64,000 nucleotides of DNA, taken from contig NZ_FNHH01000004.1 in NCBI RefSeq assembly GCF_900103545.1, positions 124,001 through 188,000 of the forward strand, given 5' to 3'. A model generated the notes under the pieces. That model ran no database searches, had not been told where the DNA came from, and worked only from the letters and a program-made list of their open reading frames with translations. Made by a program: the position numbers and the translations under genes. The DNA is from Daejeonella rubra (lineage in GTDB: Bacteria > Bacteroidota > Bacteroidia > Sphingobacteriales > Sphingobacteriaceae). The stretch's first letter is position 1, and every line of letters begins with the position of its first letter. Below, piece after piece: positions 1 through 8,178 of the stretch.

Positions 1-1
1 T

Positions 2-742
2 AAACAAGCTTACAGACCACTGCTTCCGGGGATTCGTTTCATCGAATTCAATAATCCTTTTGATCTTGACCTGATCAGTACAGATACTGCAGCCGTAATA
101 ATGGAGACGATTCAGGGCGAAGCTGGTGTAAGAGTACCAGATTTTAATTATATGCAGAGTTTGAAAAAACGCTGTAATGAGACAGGTACTTTATTAATTC
201 TGGATGAAATTCAAACAGGGTTCGGCCGTACCGGTAAATTATTCGCTTTCGAACACTTTGGTATAAGTCCTGATATTCTGTTGCTGGCAAAAGGAATGGG
301 TGGAGGAATGCCAATTGGTGCTTTCATCTCCAGTAATAAGATCATGAGTGTTCTCAAGGAAAATCCAATCCTCGGACATATAACTACGTTTGGTGGTCAC
401 CCGGTAAGTTGTGCTGCAGGCCTGGCCAATCTGGATGTGATCATTGAAGAAAATCTATTTAAAGATGTCGCATCAAAAGAATCTCTCTTCAGGGAGTGCC
501 TCCAGCATCCGGAGATCAAAGAGATCAGAGGAATGGGATTGATGCTCTGCATACAGTTAAGCAGTTTTGAACAGGTAGAGAATGTGAGCAGGCGTTGTGT
601 AGAAAATGGGATAATTATCGATTGGTTCTTACACTGCGATACCGCAATGCGAATTGCTCCTCCTTTGATCATTACTGATAATGAGATACATAAAGCATGT
701 GCAACGATCATTGAAGCACTGGATTTCTACCGGGCCGGATAA
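2..742 (+). CDS. Class-III (PLP) aminotransferase, C-terminal part
   Basis: The reading frame is open to the left edge, so only the C-terminal part (about 246 residues) is present. It carries the fold-type I class-III signature: LILDEIQTGFGRTG, followed by LLAKGMGGG, whose lysine would hold pyridoxal phosphate as a Schiff base. GHITTFGGHPVSCAAGL, further on, is also typical of acetylornithine/4-aminobutyrate-type enzymes. The substrate cannot be told from this part; annotators usually call such proteins 'aspartate aminotransferase family' or acetylornithine aminotransferase-like. The N-terminal half lies outside the window, and this is window truncation, not a broken gene. Confidence 0.85.
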   Translation, partial: KQAYRPLLPGIRFIEFNNPFDLDLISTDTAAVIMETIQGEAGVRVPDFNYMQSLKKRCNETGTLLILDEIQTGFGRTGKLFAFEHFGISPDILLLAKGMGGGMPIGAFISSNKIMSVLKENPILGHITTFGGHPVSCAAGLANLDVIIEENLFKDVASKESLFRECLQHPEIKEIRGMGLMLCIQLSSFEQVENVSRRCVENGIIIDWFLHCDTAMRIAPPLIITDNEIHKACATIIEALDFYRAG

Positions 743-783
743 TCCATATAATTCTTAAGCAGCACATTTTCATTTTAAAGCCG

Positions 784-791
784 TACCTTTG
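784..791 (+). promoter_or_regulatory. Bacteroidota -7 element before the RhlE-like gene
   Basis: TACCTTTG matches the Bacteroidota primary-sigma consensus TAnnTTTG. It lies about 50 bp before the ATG of the helicase gene. No clear TTTG -33 element stands at the usual 18-20 bp spacing; only T-rich sequence is there. Confidence 0.5.
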
Positions 792-840
792 CACAAATAT
801 AAAATCGCTGGTATTTTTAACAGCGATGTAAAATCAATAC

Positions 841-2106
841 ATGTCATTCGAAAATTTAAACTTAATTGAGCCTATTTTAAAGGCTTTAAAAACAGAAGGT
901 TATACTACCCCTACTCCTATTCAGGAGCAATCAATACCAATCATATTAGAACGTAAAGACCTTTTAGGCTGCGCACAAACCGGTACAGGAAAAACCGCAG
1001 CGTTCGCCATTCCAATACTTCAGATCCTCGAGGGTGGAAAAATATACGATAAAGGACCAAGAGCAATCAAATGCCTGATCTTAACTCCAACCCGTGAGCT
1101 AGCCATACAAATTGGTGAAAGCTTCGCAGCCTACGGACGTCATACAGGAATGAAGCATGCTGTTATTTTTGGAGGTGTTTCACAGGGCTCACAGGTCTCA
1201 GCTTTAAAATCAGGGGTTGATATCCTTATTGCAACTCCCGGAAGATTACTTGATCTGATCAATCAAAAATTTGTTCATTTACATTATCTGAAGATATTCG
1301 TACTTGATGAAGCCGACCGCATGCTTGACATGGGTTTTATTCATGATGTAAAGAAGATCATAACCAAGATTCCACAGAAACGTCAGACTTTGTTCTTCTC
1401 AGCAACTATGCCTGATGAAATACAGAAACTGGCAAACACCATTTTGGTTAATCCTGAAAAAGTAGAAGTAACGCCAGTATCCAGTACTGCTGATACCATT
1501 GATCAGTCATTATTCTTTGTTGAGAAAAACGACAAGAAAAAATTGCTTATTCATATCCTTAATGATAAGAGTATTAAATCTGCACTGATCTTCAGCCGGA
1601 CTAAACATGGCGCTGATAAAATAACAAAGGATCTTGTTAAAGCCGGAATTAAGACCGAAGCTATTCACGGAAATAAGTCTCAGAATGCCAGGCAAAAAGC
1701 ATTGTCTAATTTTAAAAGCGGACAAATAAAGGCTTTAATTGCAACTGATATCGCAGCAAGGGGAATAGATATTGATGAGCTTTCACACGTGATCAATTTT
1801 GAATTGCCTAACATTCCTGAAACCTATGTTCACCGTATCGGCAGAACAGGTCGTGCAGGTTCAAGCGGTATTGCCTATTCTTTTTGTGATGAAGAGGAAA
1901 TGGAATATCTTAAAGATATACAGAAACTGATCGGGAGGGAAATTCCTGTTATTGAAGATCAACCTTATCACATGCGTGGAGCATCTTTTATTATGAGCAA
2001 GTCAACCAAAAAGAAGGGCGGATCCGCTAAAAAAGCAAACCCAGCATCCGGAAGTGCTCCAATGAGCGGAAGTCCGAACAGGCGATTTGGCAATAAAAGA
2101 AGATAG
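841..2106 (+). CDS. rhlE: DEAD-box ATP-dependent RNA helicase, RhlE-like
   Basis: A 421-residue superfamily-2 RNA helicase that would unwind short RNA duplexes with ATP in the cytoplasm, in ribosome assembly or mRNA turnover. All core motifs are visible: a Q motif (TPIQEQ, about 25-30), Walker A AQTGTGKT (45-52), PTRELA (83-88), DEAD (156-159), SAT (187-189) and the C-terminal HRIGRTGR. After about residue 380 comes a short basic tail rich in Lys, Gly, Ser and Arg, as in RhlE-type proteins, probably for RNA binding. It appears monocistronic: its own -7 element lies upstream and a strong terminator follows 14 bp after the stop codon. RhlE is preferred over DeaD or RhlB because of the compact core and short basic tail. 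Confidence 0.9.
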   Translation: MSFENLNLIEPILKALKTEGYTTPTPIQEQSIPIILERKDLLGCAQTGTGKTAAFAIPILQILEGGKIYDKGPRAIKCLILTPTRELAIQIGESFAAYGRHTGMKHAVIFGGVSQGSQVSALKSGVDILIATPGRLLDLINQKFVHLHYLKIFVLDEADRMLDMGFIHDVKKIITKIPQKRQTLFFSATMPDEIQKLANTILVNPEKVEVTPVSSTADTIDQSLFFVEKNDKKKLLIHILNDKSIKSALIFSRTKHGADKITKDLVKAGIKTEAIHGNKSQNARQKALSNFKSGQIKALIATDIAARGIDIDELSHVINFELPNIPETYVHRIGRTGRAGSSGIAYSFCDEEEMEYLKDIQKLIGREIPVIEDQPYHMRGASFIMSKSTKKKGGSAKKANPASGSAPMSGSPNRRFGNKRR

Positions 2107-2120
2107 AAAGAATAAAGAGA

Positions 2121-2157
2121 AAATGCTCCGGAACCAATATCCGGAGCATTTTTTATT
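2121..2157. terminator. Bidirectional intrinsic terminator
   Basis: An 11-bp perfect stem (AAATGCTCCGG pairing with CCGGAGCATTT) has a 9-nt loop and T-rich sequence on both sides. It sits between the convergent helicase and SGNH hydrolase genes and overlaps the last codons of the hydrolase. Confidence 0.85.
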
Positions 2158-2824
2158 TAGTGGATAATCCTTTAAACATCAGATCAGCAACCAGCTGATT
2201 TCCTGTAGGGTTTAAATGCACCCTATCTGTTGTGAGTATACCAGATTCCTTATTACCTGGATTATTTGCCAGATTATACTCTAAAAATGCCTTTCGCAGA
2301 TCAACCAGGCCGCATCCATATTTAGCTGCCAGGTCACGTATCATTTGACTATAACGATTAAGATCACCATCCTGTGAATTACTAAAATCAGTTCTTTCGC
2401 CTATTACTGCTGGAGTACAAACAATTACCCTAATCCCTGAAGCCTGAAGCTTTTTGATCATTGCAGTATAAAAGGCAACAAATTTATCAGGATCTGTGCC
2501 CGTCTGATTGCTTTGTTTATGCCAAACATCATTCACTCCAATGTAAATGACAACTACATCTGGCTTTTTATCTAAAACATCCTCCTGAAACCTGAGATAG
2601 AGGTCATAAACCTTGTTCCCGCCTATCCCGGCACCAATCAGTTCATAATCCGGTCCACCATCCTTCTTGATTTTTTCTTGCATTAGTGTGATATAGCCTC
2701 CGGGTTTAACTCCTGCATTGGTGATTGAATCACCAAAAAATATAACCTTTTCCTTTTTTTGAACCTGCATTCCTGACATGACCAAAAATAAAAGGAATAA
2801 GGTCAAACAATATATATCTCTCAT
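2153..2824 (-). CDS. SGNH/GDSL-family esterase or lipase, secreted
   Basis: A 223-residue protein with a hydrophobic N-terminal signal segment (about 1-18), so probably exported. The SGNH blocks are clear: FFGDSIT gives the nucleophile Ser33; GAGIGGN (block II) gives the oxyanion Gly; IGVNDVW (block III) gives Asn98; DRVHLNPTG (block V) gives Asp200 and His203. This is the sub-family often annotated as GDSL-type esterase or lysophospholipase L1-like, acting on acyl or acetyl esters of lipids or sugars. The substrate cannot be assigned. It is transcribed towards the helicase gene and shares the terminator with it. The 240 bp upstream is AT-rich and shows no recognisable element. Confidence 0.85.
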   Translation of the reverse strand: MRDIYCLTLFLLFLVMSGMQVQKKEKVIFFGDSITNAGVKPGGYITLMQEKIKKDGGPDYELIGAGIGGNKVYDLYLRFQEDVLDKKPDVVVIYIGVNDVWHKQSNQTGTDPDKFVAFYTAMIKKLQASGIRVIVCTPAVIGERTDFSNSQDGDLNRYSQMIRDLAAKYGCGLVDLRKAFLEYNLANNPGNKESGILTTDRVHLNPTGNQLVADLMFKGLSTK

Positions 2825-3065
2825 GGGTTGAATAATTAAATAGTATTAGAAAATCAATTAAAATAATTCACTCAAGCTAAAAATAAAACTGAACAAATCC
2901 TCAGAAAAAAATAAATGTTATAAAAAGGGGAAAACCAGCACTAAATATATAAGCAGGTGCCCATTACCATAGCTTTTCATTTTAAGAACATTCTGAGCAA
3001 AAATTCGGTTACATTTTTAAGAGGGTCTGAGAAATATCTTAACTAAAAATTTAATTCCCGAAATA

Positions 3066-5426
3066 ATGAAAATTGCTTATCTGTCAACCTACCCCCCCCG
3101 GGAATGCGGAATTGCTACCTTTAATTACAACCTGGTCAAAGCAATTAATGCCGGAACTCCAGGTTCCCTGAAGGGTTTTGTGGTGGCCATGAGCGATTCG
3201 GATGATCAGAAACAGTATGACTATCCCGAAGAAGTTAAATTCGAGATCAGACAGGAATATCAGGAAGATTATATTAAAGCTACTGAATTTATAAATAACA
3301 GCGATGCGGATGTTTGTATCCTGGAACATGAATTCGGCATCTTCGGGGGTGAAAGCGGGGTATATATACTTCCCCTGATCCATCGCCTGGAAAAGCCCTT
3401 AATAACCATTTTACATACCGTTCTGAAAGAGCCTTCTTTCATCCAGCAGACCATCATTAAAGAAATTGCAGCCCAGTCTGCCAAAATTATTGTCATGAGT
3501 CACCGGGCAGTTGATTTTTTAATAAAAATCTATCAAATTCAGGAAGAGAAGATTCAAAGGATCGAACATGGAGTTCCGGACCTGGAACCTAAGGCATCAA
3601 ACCCGGTAAATTCATTACTGCCTTTCCGGAATAAAACCGTACTGTTTACATTTGGATTGATCAGCAGGAATAAAGGACTTGAAACAGTTATACGTGCTTT
3701 GCCCGAAATTGTTAAAAATCATCCGGACCTGATGTATGTGGTTTTGGGGAATACCCATCCTGGAGTCCGGAAAAATTCAGGGGAAGAATATCGGGACAGC
3801 CTGAAACGATTGGCAACAAATTTGAATGTTGATAAGCATTTAACCTTTATCAATCAGTTCGTTTCAGAGGAAGAGCTTTTCAACTACCTGACAGCGGCCA
3901 AAATATACATTACCCCTTATTTAAATGAAGCCCAGATAACCAGCGGAACCCTATCCTATGCTGTTGGAGCAGGAGCCGCTGTATTATCAACACCATACTG
4001 GCATGCTCAGGAACTATTAGAAAAGGGACGCGGAATACTTTTTGACTTTAAGGATTCAGATGCCCTTGCAGCCTCAGTGAACTACCTTCTTGATCATCCT
4101 GAAGAACTAAAAGAGCTTAAGAATAAAGCCTATAACTATGGATTAAAGCTCAGGTGGCCTGCAATTGGCCTGGAGTATATGGCTGTATTGATTGAAGCCG
4201 TCGGAAAACCACCTGTCTTAAAGGACAAATCCCGTCATATAATCGATCCTGACATGATCCCTTCGTTTAACCTGTCGCATGTAAGAAGGCTGACTGATGA
4301 TACAGGGATTGTACAGCATGCAAAATACGGCATCCCCAACCTAAAGGAAGGTTATTGCCTTGATGATAATGCAAGAGCCCTTATAATGGCTCTGATGGCC
4401 TATGAGCAGACTAAAAGCAAGGATGCGCTTCAGCTCCTGCCAATTTATCTGAGCTATATTCAATATATGCAGCAGGACGACGGAAATTTCAGAAATTTTT
4501 TAAGTTTCAGGAGAGAATATCTCGATGAAGTTGGATCTGAAGATTCTTTTGGCCGCACCATTTGGTCCCTGGGTTATTTGGTCGCTTCAGCTCCAAATAA
4601 TTCATACAGGGAATTTGCGGAGGAACTATTTAGACGTTCAATTCCACATTTCAAGGCGCTCCACCATTTAAGGGGAATTGCAGATACAATAATTGGACTC
4701 TCTTATTATCTTTCTGTACATCCTTTCAACGAGACCATGACCAATGAACTCATTGAACTGACCGAACCGCTGATGAAAGCATTTAAGGACCACAGTAACG
4801 AGGAGTGGCATTGGTTTGAAGATAAGCTTAGCTATGATAATGCCATCCTCCCTATGGCTCTTCTATACTCTTCAGAAATCACAGGCAATTTAACAGTAAG
4901 GGAAGCAGCTTTGGATGCAATCAGGTTCCTGGATAAAATCACCTTAAGTAAAGGCTATCTGAGCCCGGTAGGAAGTGAAGGCTGGTATTACAAAAATAGC
5001 ACGATGGCTATCTTTGATCAGCAGGCTATCGAAAGTATGGCGATGGTTCTGATGTATTTCAAAGCCTATGAGATAACTGCCGACAAAGAATACCTGAGTA
5101 AAATGTATTTATGCTATCAGTGGTTTCTGGGAGAAAACACGCTTCGATTAACACTCTATGACCATGAAACCAAAGGCTGTTGCGATGGTTTGCAGGCAGG
5201 AGGACTTAACCGAAACCAGGGAGCAGAAAGTACGCTTGCCTACCTGATCTCTCACCTGACAGTACTGAAAGGGATTGAGTTAGAATCCGTGTATGGCGAT
5301 GATAAAAAACGTAAGTTAGTAAAGGGGATGACCTATTCTGAAGCTGTTAAAAGAGACGAAAGCAAGATCATACCTCCTGTCAGGAAAAAACCGGCTTTTG
5401 CACGTAATGTATACATAAAGCCTTAA
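3066..5426 (+). CDS. Two-domain protein: GT4 glycosyltransferase plus alpha/alpha-barrel-like domain
   Basis: A 786-residue cytoplasmic protein. Residues 1 to about 375 form a GT-B, GT4-like glycosyltransferase (start MKIAYLSTYPPRECGIATF; HGVPDL; donor-side YLNEAQITSGTLSYAVGAG). The second Glu of the usual EX7E donor motif is replaced by Leu here. Residues from about 390 form an all-helical domain with repeated aromatic/Gly patterns (CLDDNARA, DEVGSEDSFGR, CCDGLQAGG, NQGAEST) resembling a six-hairpin glycosidase or epimerase-like barrel. It converges on a GH130 gene, and this pairing suggests joint work on an oligosaccharide, possibly a mannoside; that is inference. There is a run of eight C bases at codons 10-13. 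The ATG at 3066 is kept because the Rossmann start motif follows at once. Confidence 0.8.
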   Translation: MKIAYLSTYPPRECGIATFNYNLVKAINAGTPGSLKGFVVAMSDSDDQKQYDYPEEVKFEIRQEYQEDYIKATEFINNSDADVCILEHEFGIFGGESGVYILPLIHRLEKPLITILHTVLKEPSFIQQTIIKEIAAQSAKIIVMSHRAVDFLIKIYQIQEEKIQRIEHGVPDLEPKASNPVNSLLPFRNKTVLFTFGLISRNKGLETVIRALPEIVKNHPDLMYVVLGNTHPGVRKNSGEEYRDSLKRLATNLNVDKHLTFINQFVSEEELFNYLTAAKIYITPYLNEAQITSGTLSYAVGAGAAVLSTPYWHAQELLEKGRGILFDFKDSDALAASVNYLLDHPEELKELKNKAYNYGLKLRWPAIGLEYMAVLIEAVGKPPVLKDKSRHIIDPDMIPSFNLSHVRRLTDDTGIVQHAKYGIPNLKEGYCLDDNARALIMALMAYEQTKSKDALQLLPIYLSYIQYMQQDDGNFRNFLSFRREYLDEVGSEDSFGRTIWSLGYLVASAPNNSYREFAEELFRRSIPHFKALHHLRGIADTIIGLSYYLSVHPFNETMTNELIELTEPLMKAFKDHSNEEWHWFEDKLSYDNAILPMALLYSSEITGNLTVREAALDAIRFLDKITLSKGYLSPVGSEGWYYKNSTMAIFDQQAIESMAMVLMYFKAYEITADKEYLSKMYLCYQWFLGENTLRLTLYDHETKGCCDGLQAGGLNRNQGAESTLAYLISHLTVLKGIELESVYGDDKKRKLVKGMTYSEAVKRDESKIIPPVRKKPAFARNVYIKP

Positions 5427-5536
5427 GGAATTAGATCAATAAGGAGTTCTACTGCTCCGGATTGCTCTTCCCTGGCTATAAAAATTTGCCCAATGTAAAT
5501 ACAGTAACTGACAACCTTTTACATGTATCTTAAATC

Positions 5537-7009
5537 CTACAATGCGGATGCTTTACTCTTAAGCCTGTCCAGAAGATCATGAACATTAACATAGGCAAAT
5601 GAAGAGCAATAATCAGACAATCCATAAGGGATAATCAGTGTATCATTATGAATAATTGATCCGCATGAATACAGGACATTCGGCACATATCCTTCCCTTT
5701 CCTCCTTATTAGGAATTATAAGAGGTTCTGAAAGCCTTCCGATCTCCACCGTTGGATCATCAAGCTTTAATAAGCTCGCTCCAAGACAGTACCGTCTCAT
5801 CGGCCCTACCCCATGTGTAATAATTAACCAGCCGTCTTCAGTTTCGATTGGTGAACCACAGTTTCCGATCTGTATATATTCCCAGGTTGAATGAGGCTTC
5901 TGAAGCAGAACAGGGTGTTCCCATATCTGTATTTTATCAGAATACATAATATAATTATTCCAACCGTCTATCCTCGACATCATAGCATATTTCCCGTTTA
6001 TTTTACGTGGAAAGAGAGCCAGATTTTTATTCTGAGCGCCTTCACCATAAAGCGGGCAGACTTTAAAATTATAAAAATCTGTGGTCTGCAATAATTTTGG
6101 CATGATCAAATGTCCGTCAAATGCAGTATATGTAGCATAATATATCACAGACCCGTCATCATTGAGAAAGCGTACAAAACGGGCATCTTCAATGCCTTTT
6201 CTTTCAAATTGGGAGATAGGAAAAATAACCCGGTCTGAAATATCTGTATCCATTGAAAAACTGATATCATGAAATGAATCAGAAAGCCAGAGAACCTTTT
6301 TGAATTCAAGCTTCAAATTAATATTTTGCTCCTTGTCCCTCAGATCCAGGATCACCCTCTGAAGTTCATGATATTCAAATTCATCACCCAATTTGTCTTT
6401 AATCTGTTCCAGAATACTATTATCGATATGATTATCAGCAGCTTTCTTGAAGAACAGTGTTTTAACATAAACTGCATTCCTTATAAGCTCTGCTTCATCA
6501 ACATAATTTCCAGATGGCATAACAGTAAGATCTCCGTTATTGTCAACAATAGCCCTGCGGAAAACTATGGAGGATATGTGACCTTCACCAACAGCCCTAA
6601 AGCTGATGATCATCCTTTTCTGGCCCTGAACCAGCTCAGTCTGATCAGGATCCTCTACGATCGAGGGATTAAAGAAGGCCGCCGATTCAATAGAATATTC
6701 ATGAGTAAAATAAGAACCTAACAGCAATTTCCTGAATTGGGGGATAGTGTCAAAGTCAATACCAAGATCAACAATCAGCCTTTTCACTCTTTCACAATGT
6801 CGGTTTAAGATCCGGGTAATATTACGATGGCGTTTCGAATACTCCTGTAAAATCGGGGAAATTACACTGAATACTTCAACATCAGACAATTCCATCACCC
6901 GTTTTATCAGTTCTTTGGCGCGTTCATCCTGAGTAAAAAAGAAACGGGCAATTACACGCTTAGAATCAGGGTAAAGTTTAACCGCACTGCGTTCTATAGA
7001 TAATCTCAT
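5537..7009 (-). CDS. GH130-family glycosidase or phosphorylase (beta-mannoside-type)
   Basis: A 490-residue five-bladed beta-propeller enzyme of family GH130, whose members phosphorolyse or hydrolyse beta-1,4- or beta-1,2-linked mannosides. Visible family features are the GIEDARF block (the E-D-(P/A)-R motif), a central WNNYIMYSDKI segment, GVGPMRRYCLGA, and a terminal YSCGSIIHNDTLIIPYG. A helical N-terminal extension of about 120 residues precedes the propeller, making it longer than the classical phosphorylases (about 300-350). Such long forms occur in Bacteroidota next to GT4 proteins, as here. Whether it is a phosphorylase or a hydrolase needs the phosphate-binding residues to be aligned. 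No signal peptide is seen, so it is probably cytoplasmic. The DUF58 gene on the same strand lies 40 bp upstream. Confidence 0.85.
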   Translation of the reverse strand: MRLSIERSAVKLYPDSKRVIARFFFTQDERAKELIKRVMELSDVEVFSVISPILQEYSKRHRNITRILNRHCERVKRLIVDLGIDFDTIPQFRKLLLGSYFTHEYSIESAAFFNPSIVEDPDQTELVQGQKRMIISFRAVGEGHISSIVFRRAIVDNNGDLTVMPSGNYVDEAELIRNAVYVKTLFFKKAADNHIDNSILEQIKDKLGDEFEYHELQRVILDLRDKEQNINLKLEFKKVLWLSDSFHDISFSMDTDISDRVIFPISQFERKGIEDARFVRFLNDDGSVIYYATYTAFDGHLIMPKLLQTTDFYNFKVCPLYGEGAQNKNLALFPRKINGKYAMMSRIDGWNNYIMYSDKIQIWEHPVLLQKPHSTWEYIQIGNCGSPIETEDGWLIITHGVGPMRRYCLGASLLKLDDPTVEIGRLSEPLIIPNKEEREGYVPNVLYSCGSIIHNDTLIIPYGLSDYCSSFAYVNVHDLLDRLKSKASAL

Positions 7010-7049
7010 ATAAATAATTTGTAATCGGTCAATATTGAATAATCATATA

Positions 7050-7970
7050 TTATACCATTTTTGCCCTCTTTATCAGATAAGAATGTAAAACCTGATAAAA
7101 GCCTGAATGAATATCTGCATCAACGAAGTCGATCTTGTATTGCGCACATTTTAACTTCAGTTCTTTATGATATAAACTTACTGCCTCAAGGTAAGATTCC
7201 CTGACATTATTGGGATGAATCTTGAGATCCTCACCACTTTCGATATCTATAAAATGATAGGGACGATTATCAAACTCAAAGCCGAGCTCCATTTTATGAT
7301 CTAAAACATTAAATATAATTATCTCGTGTTTATTATGCTTTAAATGCTGCAGGGCTGCAAAAATTTCATTGAGTCCCTCTGTTGATTCACCCTCAAGCAT
7401 ATCGCTGAAAATAATAACAAGGGAACGCTTATGGATCTGCTCAGCGATCTGATGCAATGCTGAAGCAACATCTGTTTTATCACCACTTCCTTTTTTATTC
7501 ATCAGTTTTTCCAACTCTGAAAATAAATATTTTTGATGTGCAGTGGTAGACTTGGCTGCAGTTGTCAGTTCCAATTTATCTGAGAAAAAACTTAATCCAA
7601 ATGCATCCCGCTGCTTTTTAAACAGATACATCAATGAAGCTGAGGCATATACAGAAAACAATAGCTTATTAAAATCTTTCTCCGGGTAATACATGGATGA
7701 AGAAACATCAATCACTATCTGACACCTCAGGTTTGTTTCTTCCTCAAATCTCTTAACAAAAAGCTTATCAGTGCGACCATATAATTTCCAATCAACATTC
7801 CTTACGGAGTCGCCGGTATTATAAAGACGATGCTCTGCAAATTCAACTGAAAAACCATGGAACGGACTTTTATGAAGCCCCGTTATAAAACCTTCTACAA
7901 CCTGTTGGGAAAGCAACTCAAGATTCCCGAAATCCTGAAGATCTTTATAGTTTGACAGATTCGGTTCCAT
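7050..7970 (-). CDS. DUF58 / von Willebrand A-like domain protein
   Basis: A 306-residue protein with the DUF58 signature: the NTGDSVRNVDWKLYGRTDKL block, then a vWA-like MIDAS motif DVSSSMYY (D-x-S-x-S). It continues with a Rossmann-type vWA domain. DUF58 proteins usually pair with MoxR-type AAA+ ATPases in batI/batA-like clusters that act on envelope or metalloprotein assembly. No MoxR, BatA or BatB gene is next to it, so this is a solo copy. It has no membrane segment and should be cytosolic. Transcription runs into the GH130 gene 40 bp downstream, so the two may be co-transcribed. The exact function is unknown. Confidence 0.85.
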   Translation of the reverse strand: MEPNLSNYKDLQDFGNLELLSQQVVEGFITGLHKSPFHGFSVEFAEHRLYNTGDSVRNVDWKLYGRTDKLFVKRFEEETNLRCQIVIDVSSSMYYPEKDFNKLLFSVYASASLMYLFKKQRDAFGLSFFSDKLELTTAAKSTTAHQKYLFSELEKLMNKKGSGDKTDVASALHQIAEQIHKRSLVIIFSDMLEGESTEGLNEIFAALQHLKHNKHEIIIFNVLDHKMELGFEFDNRPYHFIDIESGEDLKIHPNNVRESYLEAVSLYHKELKLKCAQYKIDFVDADIHSGFYQVLHSYLIKRAKMV

Positions 7971-8178
7971 GCTCTAAAATAAAACAAATTCAGGGTAATG
8001 ATCGCTTATTTTTAAAACTGGCAAAGAAAAAACAGGTGTGTAAGAATAAATACACCTTCCCTGCAGGTGAATTATCAAAAAAGATTTACCTTCGGAATTA
8101 GGTTTTGCTATTAACCGGTAAGCCTCTGAATCAATCTAACAAGCCCAATTATTTTAATAAAAGAAAATCAACAAACCA

